Part shown: positions 20,717 through 30,930 of the stretch, piece by piece
How positions within the stretch are numbered: the stretch's first letter is position 1
Layout of the letters: the number at the start of each line of letters is the position of its first letter
Source: Lithodes maja
Lineage: Eukaryota > Arthropoda > Malacostraca > Decapoda > Lithodidae
Length of the DNA: 64,000 bases
Assembly: GCA_037953745.1 (NCBI GenBank)
Contig: JBAKBP010007613.1
Location: 1-64,000 of the forward strand
Direction of reading: 5' to 3'
Made by a program: the position numbers and the translations under genes
The notes under the pieces: generated by a model
What the model was told of the DNA's origin: nothing
Seen by the model: the letters and a program-made list of their open reading frames with translations, nothing else
Database searches by the model: none

Positions 20717-21060
20717 TTCTATCTATCTATCTATTGCCGGACGCCTTACTCCCCTTACGAGGGTGGCCATACACAGAATGCCCCCAAGCGGACCTATTCC
20801 CTGTGAGAGGGACAACCCGAGCCAGTTTAGTGAAGGACTTACAGGATTGACCACTCAATTTAGGATCCGTCCGACTCCAAGGCCCTCTGTGTATCTTGTT
20901 GGCACTATTTTTCTACAGTGGTGTTCGGCTAATCCATCCACAAACCTGCCTTACCCTTAGGTAAGCAGTACGGATTTGTATCAGGTTGTCTCCCCTAGAT
21001 GAGTTGCCGACCAAGGCTAACGAGTCTCATCCACCCACTTCAATAAAATCAATAAATTTA
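20717..21060 (-). mobile_element. SINE-like or truncated element sharing the RTE LINE D tail
   Basis: In element sense it ends with GGCGTCCGGCAATAGATAGA, close to the 3' end of LINE D (GGCGTC-GGGCAATAGATAGA), including GGGGGC and a GGCCACCC box about 60 nt upstream. The remaining ~280 bp is unlike LINE D and non-coding. This fits a non-autonomous element using the RTE machinery. No clear Pol III boxes seen. Confidence 0.5.
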
Positions 21061-21093
21061 TAAATTAATAGACCAAAAAATATGCACTACCCT

Positions 21094-21585
21094 TTAACCC
21101 TCCAGCCCCGGCTATGTATTATATACTGTATATATTCCCCGAAATCCGGGGGTTTTGGCCGAAAAACGTCTATGCCTAGGCTACCGCATCTTTGTTATTT
21201 GGCTTGCTTCCGCATTCCCGCGCATCCCCAAGCGTAGATGTGTTTCGTACCTGTAGAGTGGCGTTAAGTAGAGCTCTCTAAGTCAACTGGTTCAGTTGTG
21301 ATGATGATTTCATTGGAGATAACTTTATGGCCAAAACAGCCACTTTACACTACTTTTCGATACTTAACAATAACATACAGGCACACACGAACAAGCGACG
21401 CACTCCTTCTTGTGGCCGGAGATGCGGGGCGTCGGTCCAGCCGGCTGTTGTTTACATGCGTCGGACGTACGCCTCGCACACCAAGCTTACAGGCTTTGAG
21501 CTCATGGGTGTTTAAGAGCCCTTCCGGGTAGCTCGGGTGTATTTTTTATGGGCATTCAAGAGCCCTTCCGGGTCTGGAGGGTTAA
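21094..21585. mobile_element. piggyBac-type MITE, copy 4
   Basis: A 492-bp element with TTAA at 21094-21097 and 21582-21585. Ends are CCCTCCAGCCCCGGCTATG and, inverted, CCCTCCAGACCCGGAAGG. The interior is collinear with copies 1-3. It ends 37 bp upstream of exon 1 of the host gene, so it crowds the branch point region. Confidence 0.9.
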
Positions 21586-21622
21586 GACTCATTAGTAGTG
21601 ACTGTACATATATCTCTTGCAG

Positions 21623-21746
21623 GCAGCAGGTGATAGCATCGAGCCCCCAGCTGAGAGCCTTGGAGTCGCAGCTACAAGCCTGTGCCCTCAGTAAGGAGAA
21701 CCGGGCAGCCATTGCAGAGAAAGAAGCTCAACGGGTGGTCACAAAA
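21623..21746 (+). CDS. Host gene exon (MNS1/TPH-like coiled coil), first visible exon
   Basis: The acceptor is TATCTCTTGCAG (ends 21622); the donor is AAA/GTAAGA (21747). After one base of a split codon the frame encodes 41 residues, QQVIASSPQLRALESQL through ...AEKEAQRVVTK, and ends in phase 0. The pattern LRALES-x12-NRAAIAEKEA resembles the TPH domain of MNS1/CFAP53 proteins, which line ciliary and flagellar doublet microtubules. The similarity is from memory and rests on short sequence. Upstream exons lie outside this window or within its unrecognised parts. Confidence 0.6.
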
Positions 21747-21868
21747 GTAAGATTGTATGTACTGTATGTAGCCTATATATATACTTGGGCACATACCCCA
21801 TAGCTGGGGGTGTCTGACTCAAGACACAGCCTGAACAGAAAAAAAATTTAAAGTTCCAGTCTTAACCC

Positions 21869-22356
21869 TTAACCCTCCAGCCCCGGTTATGTATTATATA
21901 TATATTCCTCGAAACCCGGGTGTTTTGGCCGAAAAACGTCTAGGCTAGGCTACCGTATATTCGTTAATCAGACTGCTTCCCGCATTCCCGCGCATCCCCA
22001 AGCTTAGCTGTGTTATTTACCTGTAAAATGGCATTAAGTAGAGCTCTCTAAGTCAACTGGGTGAGCTGTGATGATGATTTCATTGGAGATAACTTTATGG
22101 CCAAACCAGCCACTTTACACCACTTTTCGATACTGAACAACAACATACAGGCACACAAGAACAAGCGACGCTCTCCTTCTTGTGGCCGGAGATGCGGAGC
22201 GTCGGTCCAGCCGGCTGTTGTTTACATGCGTCGGACCGACGCCTCGCACAGCAAGCTCACAGGCTGTGACGTCGTGGGTGCATAAGAGGCCTTCCGGGTA
22301 CCTGTTACATGCTTTTTTATGGGCGTACAAGAGGGCATCCGGGAACCAAGGGTTAA
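21869..22356. mobile_element. piggyBac-type MITE, copy 5
   Basis: A 488-bp element with TTAA at 21869-21872 and 22353-22356, left end CCCTCCAGCCCCGGTTATG. Nearly identical to copy 1. Its right TTAA is shared with the next MITE. Confidence 0.9.
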
Positions 22357-22670
22357 GCCCCGGCTACGCATTACATAAATATTCCCCGAAATCCGGGTGT
22401 TTTGGCCGAAAAACGTCTAGGCTAGGCTACCGTATCATTGTGGCACACCATGGCGGAAGGCGGACGCAAGTTTGAGGCTCCGGCATATGTTATGGGAATA
22501 GTCACTTAATTCAAGGATATCGAGTGCATACGGGGATAACAAGAAGAGGAAGGATTTAGTGAAGGTTTGGAGGATATATTGGTATGGTGGAGGGGTGATA
22601 TATAGTGTAATAAGAGTGTGTAGTGACGGGACAGCGGTAGGGTTGTGAGTTGTTGAGTTTGTAAACAAAC

Positions 22671-23762
22671 ATGGCAGAGGGAATTTCGGGTATGACGGAG
22701 GCGGAAGGAAGGTTACAACGTTTTCGGGGATTTAAGAGCACAGATAAGAAGTTAGAAGAGGTTAGTATTGTTGTGAAGGATTTGGAAAAGTGGATGAGTG
22801 ATACGGAGAAATGGAAGGGGGATATTGGTGAGAAAGTTAAGGCACTGTGTGTAATGTGTGGTGTGATAGATGGGGAAGGGAATAGGCCTAGCGAAGGAAG
22901 TGAATGCAGGCCTTTTCTGGCAGTTAATGAGAGCCTAGAGATAGTATTGAAAAGGGTAGATGAACTGGGAGCAGAGAATATGGCATTGAAGGAGCAGCTG
23001 AAGGAATACGAAGGACGTTTCACGGAAGTAAAGGAGTCGACTGCATGGACGGTGGTAGGTAAACAAAAAGTCAAGGATTTGGAGGATATTATGAAAGAGC
23101 AAAAGGAAGAAATGAATATGACCAAAAAAAGTTTTGAGAGTGCAGTTGTAGGGGTCATGAAGAACAAGGAGAGTGTCGTGAGGGAGGCCATGGACAGGGA
23201 TAGGGGTGTAATCTTGTATGGAGATATAGAGACTCATATGAATGATAATGGAGTGAGAAAAGTGAGGGATATGGAGACAGTAAAGGAGGTCTTGAAAGGT
23301 GTGGATGAGGACGAATATGGATGGGAAGGGCAGGTGGAGGAGATCAGTAGGATAGGTAGATATAAAAGGGGAGAGATGAGACCTATAAGGGTACAGTTTA
23401 AAACTAGGGTAGTGGCAGAGACTGTGACAAATTTTAGTTGGAGGCTAAATACAAATGATAAATTGAAACACATAAGACTAAAGAAGGATTTGAGTATAGA
23501 ACAAAGGAAAAAAATTAAGGAATTACAAGAAAAGGCTGATGAAAATAATGGAAAGTTGGATGAGGAGGATAAGAGAAATTTTTACTGGAGAGTGAGGGAC
23601 GGAAAAGTGAGGAAGTGGTTTATAAGAGTAGAAAGGAGGGGGAGATCAGGGAGGGGAGAGAATGTGATGAGAGTTGTGACGGAGGAGGAGAACGGGGTGG
23701 AGGTGTCACAGGGAGAGACAGGAGACAAAGAGGCAGACCCAGTAGTGCTAATAGGGGAGTAG
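22671..23762 (+). CDS. CR1 LINE G ORF1: coiled-coil RNA-binding protein
   Basis: An intact 363-aa frame. The N-terminal half is a coiled coil (KRVDELGAENMALKEQLKEY) strikingly similar to ORF1 of LINE A/B. The C-terminal half differs: RGVILYGDIETH, IGRYKRGEMRPIRVQF and HIRLKKDLSIEQRK resemble the RRM/C-terminal RNA-binding fold of CR1/L1 ORF1 proteins, with no zinc knuckles. It overlaps the ORF2 frame by up to 148 bp in the -1 frame. Confidence 0.8.
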   Translation: MAEGISGMTEAEGRLQRFRGFKSTDKKLEEVSIVVKDLEKWMSDTEKWKGDIGEKVKALCVMCGVIDGEGNRPSEGSECRPFLAVNESLEIVLKRVDELGAENMALKEQLKEYEGRFTEVKESTAWTVVGKQKVKDLEDIMKEQKEEMNMTKKSFESAVVGVMKNKESVVREAMDRDRGVILYGDIETHMNDNGVRKVRDMETVKEVLKGVDEDEYGWEGQVEEISRIGRYKRGEMRPIRVQFKTRVVAETVTNFSWRLNTNDKLKHIRLKKDLSIEQRKKIKELQEKADENNGKLDEEDKRNFYWRVRDGKVRKWFIRVERRGRSGRGENVMRVVTEEENGVEVSQGETGDKEADPVVLIGE

Positions 23763-23803
23763 GGTACGGACTGGAGGAGCGGGATGGTGTAATTGCTGAA
23801 GGA

Positions 23804-26802
23804 ATGGTAGATGGATTAAGGATTATGTTTAGTAATGTGGATGTGTTTACTCAGGACAAGAAAAGAGAACTGATATGTAGGTTGCAGGATGAAGAGGAAA
23901 AACCTGATGTCATAGCCCTACAGGAAGTAAGACCAAAAAATGTTAGAATTGAAAGGGAACTGGTGGAATATAGTTTGGAGGGTTTTGAGTTATATGAGAG
24001 AAATGCTATTAGAGCAGAGGTTGGAAGAGGACTGTTTATTTATGTAAGAAAAGAGCTCAAGGTTAATGAGGTGGATATGAGACAGCAGTATTGTGAGTAT
24101 TTGTGTATTGAAGTAAAATGTGTAAGAGGATCAATTCTAATTGCCTCTATATATAGAAGCCCAAATAATAGCAGGGGAGAGGATGATAACCTACTGAAAG
24201 CAATGGAGGAGATAGATAATAGAGAGAACAAATATAAAATTTTGATTGGAGATTTCAATTTGCCAAGGATCAACTGGGCAAATTGTACTACTCCAGCGGG
24301 ACAGGGTAGCCTGGAAAATAAGTTTATAGAGAAAGTGAGAGATTGTTTTTTAACGCAACATATTGTAGAGATGACAAGATATAGAGATGGGACGCAGGGG
24401 AGTGTACTTGATTTGATTTTTAGCAATGAAGAGGATATAGTGGAACATGTTAATGTGGATAGCCCTATAGGTCGTAGTGACCATGCCTGTATAAGCTTTA
24501 GTTGTAACATTAAATCGGAGAGGGATAATAGAAGCAATAGAAAAATATACATGTATGATAGAGCAGATTATGAGCTGCTGAGACGGTGTTTGGACATTGA
24601 CTGGGGGGAATATTTGAACGGTGAAGACGCTGAAGGAATGTGGAGGAAAATTAGAGTCAAACTGGAGAATGCTGTATCCAAAAGTGTACCAGTAAGGGAA
24701 TATAAGGATAAAACAAAATTGAGGAAAAGAACTAACCCAGAATTGCCAATGAAAAGAAAGCTTTGGATATTGATTAGAAGAAAGAAACGATTGTGGGAAA
24801 GATTAAAATTGTTAAAAAAGAACAGGGGGTCTAGTATAGAGGCTAAGGAAGTGGATCTGGAACGCAGACAAATAAACAATAAAATAAGGTGGGAAACAAG
24901 GAGGGGGGTGAAGGAGAGGGAGAGAGAGATAGCTAGAAATGTGAAGGATAATCCAAAAATATTCTGGAAGTACATTCAGGAAAAGTTAACAAGAAGAGTA
25001 GGGATCCCAGAGCTGGTGGGGGGGTTGAATGATGGGAGTAGAGCGGAGACTGATAAGGAGAAAGCAGAGGTGCTGGGGAAATACTTTGGGGGGGTACTAA
25101 CAGTGGAGTCGGAGGATGCAGTGCCTACTATTCCCATCAAACAGGCGCCGGCACTGGAACTAGTAGAGTTTTCCCATGCTAGAATAAGAAGGGCTATAGA
25201 AAAAATGAACAGAAGTAAGTCACCGGGACCGGATGGGATACACCCAAGAATCATAAAGGAAGGAGGGGAGATGTTAGTAGAGCCATTGAAAATGTTATTT
25301 GAGGTATCGTTTAATACAGGACAAATCCCGATGGACTGGAGAGAGGCGAACATAACAGCTATATTTAAGAAGGGAAAGAGAAATGACCCAGGGAATTATA
25401 GACCAGTCAGTTTGACAAGTGTTGTGTGTAAACTAATGGAAACGGTAATTAGAGAAGGAATAATGGATCATATGAAGTCAAATCAACTTTTCAGTGGGAG
25501 ACAGTTCGGATTCTTGCCGGGGAGGTCGACGGTACTACAGCTAATTAAGGTGGTAGATGATTGGATGCAAATTCTAGAAGATGGTGATGTAATAGACGTG
25601 GTATATTGCGATTTTATGAAGGCCTTCGATAAGGTCCCACATAAAAGGTTAATAGAGAAAGTTAGAAGCTATAATATAGGGGAGAAATGTGTGAAATGGA
25701 TAGAAGCCTTCCTGAAAGATCGGAGACAGAGGGTACTGGTGAATGGAATAGGCTCGGGGTGGAGGGAAATTACAAGTGGGTACCTCAGGGATCTGTGTTG
25801 GGACCACTGCTGTTCGTTATATTTATTAACGACTTGCCTGAAGTTATAACTAATGGAAGTGAGGTATACCTGTATGCGGATGACACTAAACTGTATAGAA
25901 GAGTGAGGAGTAAGGAAGATATGGGTTTGCTTCAAGGAGATGTGGAGGGCATGAAGGGATGGTCTGAGCATTGGTTAATGCCTTTTCATCCAAAAAAATG
26001 CAAGTACATGCGGATTGGGACCAGCAAGATAGACAAGGTAGGATACAGTATGTATGAAGCGATGGAGGAAGTGAGTGCAGAAAAGGATATAGGAGTAGTG
26101 ATAGACAATAAGTTAAATTTCTCAGAACATTTAGCGGAAAAGATAAATAAAGCCAATAGAATTGTAGGGCTGATAAGGAGGACATTTGTGTCACTTGACG
26201 AAGAAATCTTCAGGAATCTATATACAGCGCTGGTTAGGCCGCACCTGGAATATGCAAACCAGGTGTGGGCTCCATATATGGTAAAGGATATAGAAGCAGT
26301 GGAGAAAGTGCAGAGGAGAGCTAGCAAGCTGGTACCAACGTTGAAGAACGCAGGCTATGAGCAGAGGTTGAGGACACTGGGGCTTCCGACACTGGCATAT
26401 AGGAGAAAGAGAGGGGATATGATAGAGACTTTTAAGATAGTGTCAGGAAAGTACGATGAGGATGTGTGTGAAGGTATCTTCTTAATGCGGGAGGGAACAA
26501 GAACGAGAGGACACTCTAAGAAAATTTACAAAGAAAGAAATAGGCTTGAGAAGGCAAAGAACTCATTTTGTGATAGAGTGGTAAATGAGTGGAACGCACT
26601 GCCCCAGTATGTAGTCGATTCCGAATCAATAAGGGAGTTTGAAAGTAATCTTGATAAAGCATGGGGAAGACAAGATTTGAAGTTTGATTATAAAACAAAA
26701 ATACAGAATAGTAAAAATGTTGCGTCTGCTACCGCCGCCGCCAACACCGTGAACGACCGCAGCAGTGCAAGTACTGGTACTGAGCTGGATACACAGGCAT
26801 AG
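23804..26802 (+). pseudogene. CR1 LINE G ORF2: endonuclease-RT, one frameshift
   Basis: The first ATG in frame is at 23804, just before the endonuclease (LRIMFSNVDVF, IALQEVRPK, ASIYRSPNN, IGDFNLPRINW, SDHACISF). The RT shows NYRPVSLTSVVCKLME, CDFMKAFDKVPHKRL, VPQGSVLGPLLFVIF and YLYADDTKLY (catalytic Asp pair). At about 25780 the sequence AGTGGGTACCTCAGG lacks one G, shifting ITSG/VPQGS; the frame then runs to TAG at 26802. The protein would be ~1000 aa, normal for CR1. A single base separates it from intactness. Confidence 0.85.
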
Positions 26803-26936
26803 TTTGCCTTTTTCCAGAGGATCTACTGTAAGAAACTGTAAGAATTGTTATGCTGACTGGTTCCCGCATTCCCGCTCATCCCCAAGCGTAGCTGTGTTAT
26901 TTACCTGTAGAATGGCGTTAAGTAGAGCTCTCTAAG

Positions 26937-26940
<4 letters not shown>

Positions 26941-26970
<30 letters not shown>

Positions 26971-29900
26971 CTATGTGATTGAGGGAGGCAAAAGGCATAA
27001 ACTGCCTATAGCGAGTGCCTCCCCCATAGTTGAAAGAGTGACAGGGCCAAAATCAAGGGACGTTCGAGCCAAAATGCCTGGACACACGGAGTTTGAAGCA
27101 ATTTAAGTCATAGGAAGAGGGAAAGACTGATTCTGGGAGAGAGTTCCAGAGCTCAGATGTTGAGTAGAAGAAAGTTTGAGAGTAACGTTTCACTCTTGGG
27201 TTGGAGAGTTGCACAGAGTAGGGGTGGGATTGAGTTGCAAGACGGGTACCACGTGCCCTACGTAAAGGAGGTGGTATGCACTGGGATAGCTCTGAGGAAC
27301 ACTGATTATTATAGTAGCGATAGAATAGCGAGAGAGATGCAACATTGCGGCGGAGAGAGAGAGATTGCAGAGAGTTGGTGAGTGGACGGGAGTTAATGAT
27401 ACGAAAGGCCTTCCTTTCAACTTTGTCTAGGAGAGCGGTGTGAGAGGAACCTCCCCACACATGTGAACAATACTCAATACAAGGGCGCACTATGCCCCTG
27501 TACAGAGCAAGAAGCTGTGCAGGGGAAAAGAACCCCCTAAGGCGGTTGAGCACACCCAGCTTCTGGGAGGCTGCCCTAGCAAGACTGGTAATATGGTCCT
27601 TCCAAATGAGAGCAGAAGAAAAAGAGACACCAAGAATATTGAGAGAAGATGAAGGGTTGATTTTTGTATTGTTGAAGAATAAGGGATAGTCCGCTGGGAG
27701 ATCCTGACGGGTAGATAGATGGAGAAATTGGGTTTTGGAAGCATTAAAGTTAACAAGGTTTTCTCTGCCCCAATTGGAAATAGTATTTAGATCAGAATTT
27801 AAGAGTTCTATGGCTTCATTACGTTTGTCGTTGAGGGATTGCTGGCTGGGGCGTTCTGAAAAACTAATGGAGTAGTGTAAGGTTGAGTCGTCTGCGTATG
27901 AATGGATGGGAATTAAGGTACAGTTAAGTAGATCATTTATAAAAATTAGAAAGAGAATAGGAGATAGGACAGAGCCCTGAGGAACACCGGAGTTTATAGG
28001 GTGAGGAAGTGAACAATGGCCGTCCACAACCGCAGCTATGGAACGGCCGGAAAGGAAATTAGAGACAAAGGCACAGATGGAGGGGTAGAAACCGAAGGAG
28101 GGTAGTTTAGAAATTAAAGATTTATGCCAGACTCTATCGAAGGCTTTCGATATGTCTAGTGCAATAGAAAAAGTCTCACCGAAGTTCCGAAAGGAGGATG
28201 ACCAAGAGTTAGTAAGATATGAAAGAAGATCACCAGTAGAGCGACCCTTAAGGAAGCCATACTGGCGATCTGAGAGCAGATTATGAGAAGAGAAATGCTT
28301 AAGAAATTTGGAAGCAAGAATAGTTTCAAAAACTTTAGAAAGACAAGAGATAAGAGCAATTGGACGATAGTTGGAGGGTTGAGAGCGGTCACCCTTCTTT
28401 GGGACAGGTTGAATGTGAGCAAACTTCCAGCATGAAGGGAAGACGTTAGAGGATAGACAGAGACGAAAGAGTTTGCCTAGGCAGGGAGTCAGCACGGAAG
28501 CACAGTTTTTGAGAACAACAGGAGGAACACCGTCCGGACCGTACGCCTTATTAGTGTTAAGCCCAGAGAGGGTAGAAAGTACATCTTTAGAAGAGATTAG
28601 GATATTAGGCATAAGTAAGAGAGAGGAGGGCGGAGAGGGAGGAATAGCACCGGAATCATCCAAGGTGGAGTTTCTAGCAAAAGTTTGAGCGAAGAGTTTA
28701 GCTTTGTCAGAGGAAGAAGTGATGGTTGTGCCATCAGAGTGGGAAAGGGGAGGGAAAGACGAGGAAGAGAAATTGTTGGAGAGGTTTTTGGCTAGATGCC
28801 AGAAAGCTTGGGAAGAGCTAGAGTTGGATAGTTCAGTGCATTTATTATTGATGAAAGAGTGTTTGGCAAGTCGAAGAACAGATTTGGCTTGATTCCGGGC
28901 AGAAACATATGAAGAATGAGAGTCTTGAGTTTTAAGGCGTCGGTACCGTTTGAATGCTTCCTCCTTATTGCGGACAGCAGTAGAACAGGCGTGAGTAAAC
29001 CAAGATTTTTTAGCATTAGTCTGAGAGAAAGAGAATGGAATGTATGCTTCCATGCCCGATAGGATTACCTCGGTAATGCGTTCAGCACTCTCCGAGGGTC
29101 CTCGGCCATGGAAGCAGAAATCATTCCATGGGAAATCAAAGAAGTACTGCCGAAGAGCCTCCCAGTCGGCAGCGCCAAAGTGCCACAAGCGCCGCCGGCT
29201 AGGAGGATCGGGTGGCTGTACTGGAGAGATAGGACAGGTGACAGAGATAAGTTTATGGTCGGAGGAGCCCAAAGGAGAGAAAAGATCGACAGTATAAGAA
29301 GAAGGGTTAGAAGTTAGAAACAGGTCAAGAATGTTGGGCCGATCTCCGATGCGATCCGGGATACGGGTGGGTTGCTGAACTAACTGCTCTAGGTCATTTA
29401 GGATAGAAAAGACGTAGGCTTGTTCACCAGGTGGATCAGTAGTGTGAGAGGAGAGCCATTGGCGGTGGTGAACGTTGAAATCTCCTAAGATGGAGATTTC
29501 TGAGAAAGGAGAAATGGATAGAATGTGTTCCACTGTAGAGTTTAGATAGTCAAAGAATTTAGGAAAGTTGGTAGAGTTAGGGGAAAGATAGACAGCACAG
29601 AAATATTTAGTAAGAGAATGACAGGAAAGTTTGAGCCATAAAGTTGAGAATTCAGAGGAGTCGAAATCGGGAACACGAGAGCAAGTGAGTTTGTTGTGCA
29701 CATATGCACAACATCCGCCATTGGCTTTGAAACTAGGATAGAGAAAGTAGGAGGATACAGAGAAGGGGTTGCTGGATGTTGCTACAGACACCTGGGTTTC
29801 GGTGAGGAAGAGAAGATCAGGTTTGTAGGAGGAGAGATGGTGCTCAACAGAGTGAAAGTTAGAGGAAAGTCCGCGAATGTTGCAGAAATTAATAGAAAGA

Positions 29901-30182
29901 GTAACAGGCCGAGGTCCAGGTAATTGTGTGGGGTCGTCAGGGGATGGTCGGTCGGGTGAGGGGGCATTTATGGTCCCCCCCCCTGGGGACTCCGAGGCTG
30001 GGCTAAAATTAATCATTTTTGTGTTTTTTTAATTTTGGTGTGGAGGAATGAAGTGTGGTGTGCATGTTTAGTGTAGTGAAGTGGATAGGAGGAGGAGGTG
30101 TTTGTGAGAGCTAGCTGGATTGCTCTCAGTGTAAATGAGGCACAAAGAAAATCAGTAAGAGAGGCCAAGCAAATGAAACAGG
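26941..30182 (-). mobile_element. LINE H, apparently full length with intact ORF and poly(A)
   Basis: A minus-strand non-LTR retrotransposon with a 30-nt A tail in element sense (26941-26970), a short 3'UTR, a 987-aa ORF and a ~165-bp 5' leader (30017-30182). It splits a piggyBac MITE. The uninterrupted ORF and clean poly(A) suggest recent insertion. No ORF1 is visible, so this may be a single-ORF family or a 5'-truncated copy. Confidence 0.8.
27053..30016 (-). CDS. LINE H endonuclease-reverse transcriptase, intact 987 aa
   Basis: Starts at ATG 30016. After a Pro-rich leader of ~40 residues the endonuclease follows: INFCNIRGLSSNFHSVE, FLTETQV, ILGDFNVHHRQW, LGSSDHKLISV. The RT has NYRPIALISCLSKVFE, IALDISKAFDRVWHKSL, SGVPQGSVLSPILFLIFIND and SYADDSTLHY with both catalytic Asp residues. 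The thumb (YRGIVRPCIEYCSHVWGG) and the C-terminal ELWNSLPESVF complete a jockey-superfamily pol. Every catalytic motif I can check is present, so this protein could be functional. The clade is not assigned with confidence. Confidence 0.85.
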   Translation of the reverse strand: MINFSPASESPGGGTINAPSPDRPSPDDPTQLPGPRPVTLSINFCNIRGLSSNFHSVEHHLSSYKPDLLFLTETQVSVATSSNPFSVSSYFLYPSFKANGGCCAYVHNKLTCSRVPDFDSSEFSTLWLKLSCHSLTKYFCAVYLSPNSTNFPKFFDYLNSTVEHILSISPFSEISILGDFNVHHRQWLSSHTTDPPGEQAYVFSILNDLEQLVQQPTRIPDRIGDRPNILDLFLTSNPSSYTVDLFSPLGSSDHKLISVTCPISPVQPPDPPSRRRLWHFGAADWEALRQYFFDFPWNDFCFHGRGPSESAERITEVILSGMEAYIPFSFSQTNAKKSWFTHACSTAVRNKEEAFKRYRRLKTQDSHSSYVSARNQAKSVLRLAKHSFINNKCTELSNSSSSQAFWHLAKNLSNNFSSSSFPPLSHSDGTTITSSSDKAKLFAQTFARNSTLDDSGAIPPSPPSSLLLMPNILISSKDVLSTLSGLNTNKAYGPDGVPPVVLKNCASVLTPCLGKLFRLCLSSNVFPSCWKFAHIQPVPKKGDRSQPSNYRPIALISCLSKVFETILASKFLKHFSSHNLLSDRQYGFLKGRSTGDLLSYLTNSWSSSFRNFGETFSIALDISKAFDRVWHKSLISKLPSFGFYPSICAFVSNFLSGRSIAAVVDGHCSLPHPINSGVPQGSVLSPILFLIFINDLLNCTLIPIHSYADDSTLHYSISFSERPSQQSLNDKRNEAIELLNSDLNTISNWGRENLVNFNASKTQFLHLSTRQDLPADYPLFFNNTKINPSSSLNILGVSFSSALIWKDHITSLARAASQKLGVLNRLRGFFSPAQLLALYRGIVRPCIEYCSHVWGGSSHTALLDKVERKAFRIINSRPLTNSLQSLSLRRNVASLSLFYRYYNNQCSSELSQCIPPPLRRARGTRLATQSHPYSVQLSNPRVKRYSQTFFYSTSELWNSLPESVFPSSYDLNCFKLRVSRHFGSNVP

Positions 30183-30252
30183 AGTACCACCCGGGTTCCT
30201 CGGGGCAAAACATAATGGTACACACGTGTACCATCCGAGTTTGAAGGGTTAA

Positions 30253-30492
30253 GGGTCCGGGACCACTTCCGCGTTCTCGTACTCTCTCGTCAAGTAGGTA
30301 AATTTGACAAGAGGAGGAGGATTCCTAGGCCATTTCCCCCCAGAAGGAAAAAGTAGGACAGGACAGTAAAACAGACAGACAAAAATGGCTAAGGTTGGAT
30401 AGAGGATGCCAAACCTCACTCTGCATAGGACCAGCCCTACCTATGTGTTATTGGCAAATGGGTAAAGTTGTAAAGTTTGTAGTTTCCACTGT
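30253..30492. other. Short non-coding gap
   Basis: No gene or named repeat visible. Intron sequence if the MNS1-like gene model is right. Confidence 0.4.
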
Positions 30493-30930
30493 ATTACCGG
30501 CAAGGGTAAATATACAGGAGACACGACAATATGGGTAACAAATTTCTAATGGTAGTTTTGGGTTCCTATCATCATATGCTTCATTTCCATATATACAGTA
30601 CTGTACTTTATATCCCCGGAAAACAAAAACAAAATCTTAGGATTTTTTATTTTTTTGGGTTTTTTTTTTTTTTTTTTCATTAACCTAACCTAACCTAACC
30701 TAAATGTGTTTGGGGGCTATTAGGTTAGGTTAGGTTTTTTGGTTAGGTTAGGCTAATGACCAAAAAAAAACATCCCAAGAAAAAAATTAAAAATCCCTTG
30801 TTTTGTTTTTTCACGGGGATAAAAAGTATACAGAAATGAAGCATGTGATGATAGGAACCCAAAACTACCATTATACAGTATATTGGCTACCTATATTGTT
30901 GTGTCTCCTGTATATTGACCCTGGTAAGTA
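30493..30930. mobile_element. Foldback (palindromic) element with TTAGG arrays
   Basis: The left arm (30493-30707, from ACCGGCAAGGGTAAATATAC) is inverted at 30720-30930. Matched words include ATACAGGAGACAC, AATGGTAGTTTTGGGTTCCT and GCTTCATTTC. The centre holds (CCTAA)4 at 30681-30703 facing (TTAGG)3 and (TTAGG)2 at 30720-30752. No coding potential. Confidence 0.75.
30681..30752. repeat. Inverted arthropod telomeric repeats
   Basis: Four CCTAA units, then after a 17-bp spacer five TTAGG units in two blocks. TTAGG is the ancestral arthropod telomere repeat. Here it forms the loop-proximal part of a hairpin, so it is interstitial, not a chromosome end. Confidence 0.85.

Larger units (their letters stand above)
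22437..26848 (+). mobile_element. CR1-type LINE G, near full length
   Basis: Contains a 5'UTR (22437-22670), ORF1, an overlapping ORF2 with one frameshift, and a short 3'UTR that ends with two copies of ACTGTAAGAA, in the manner of CR1 terminal repeats. RT motifs (VVYCDFMKAFDKVPHKRL) are CR1-like. A truncated relative lies at 45694-46400. Confidence 0.85.
22353..30252. mobile_element. piggyBac-type MITE, copy 6, split by two LINEs
   Basis: Three pieces are collinear with copy 2. 22357-22436 is the left part, lacking the first CCCTCCA. 26849-26940 is the middle (CCCGCATTCCCGC...CTCTAAGTCAA). 30183-30252 is the right end (GTACCACCCGGGTTCCTC...GAAGGG, then TTAA at 30249-30252). A CR1 LINE separates the first two and LINE H the last two. 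About 230 bp of MITE between pieces two and three is missing, so the LINE H insertion probably deleted target DNA. Confidence 0.75.

Noticed and set aside
30681..30752. A true telomere or chromosome end
   Set aside because: Only nine repeat units in inverted orientation, flanked on both sides by ordinary sequence inside a foldback element.
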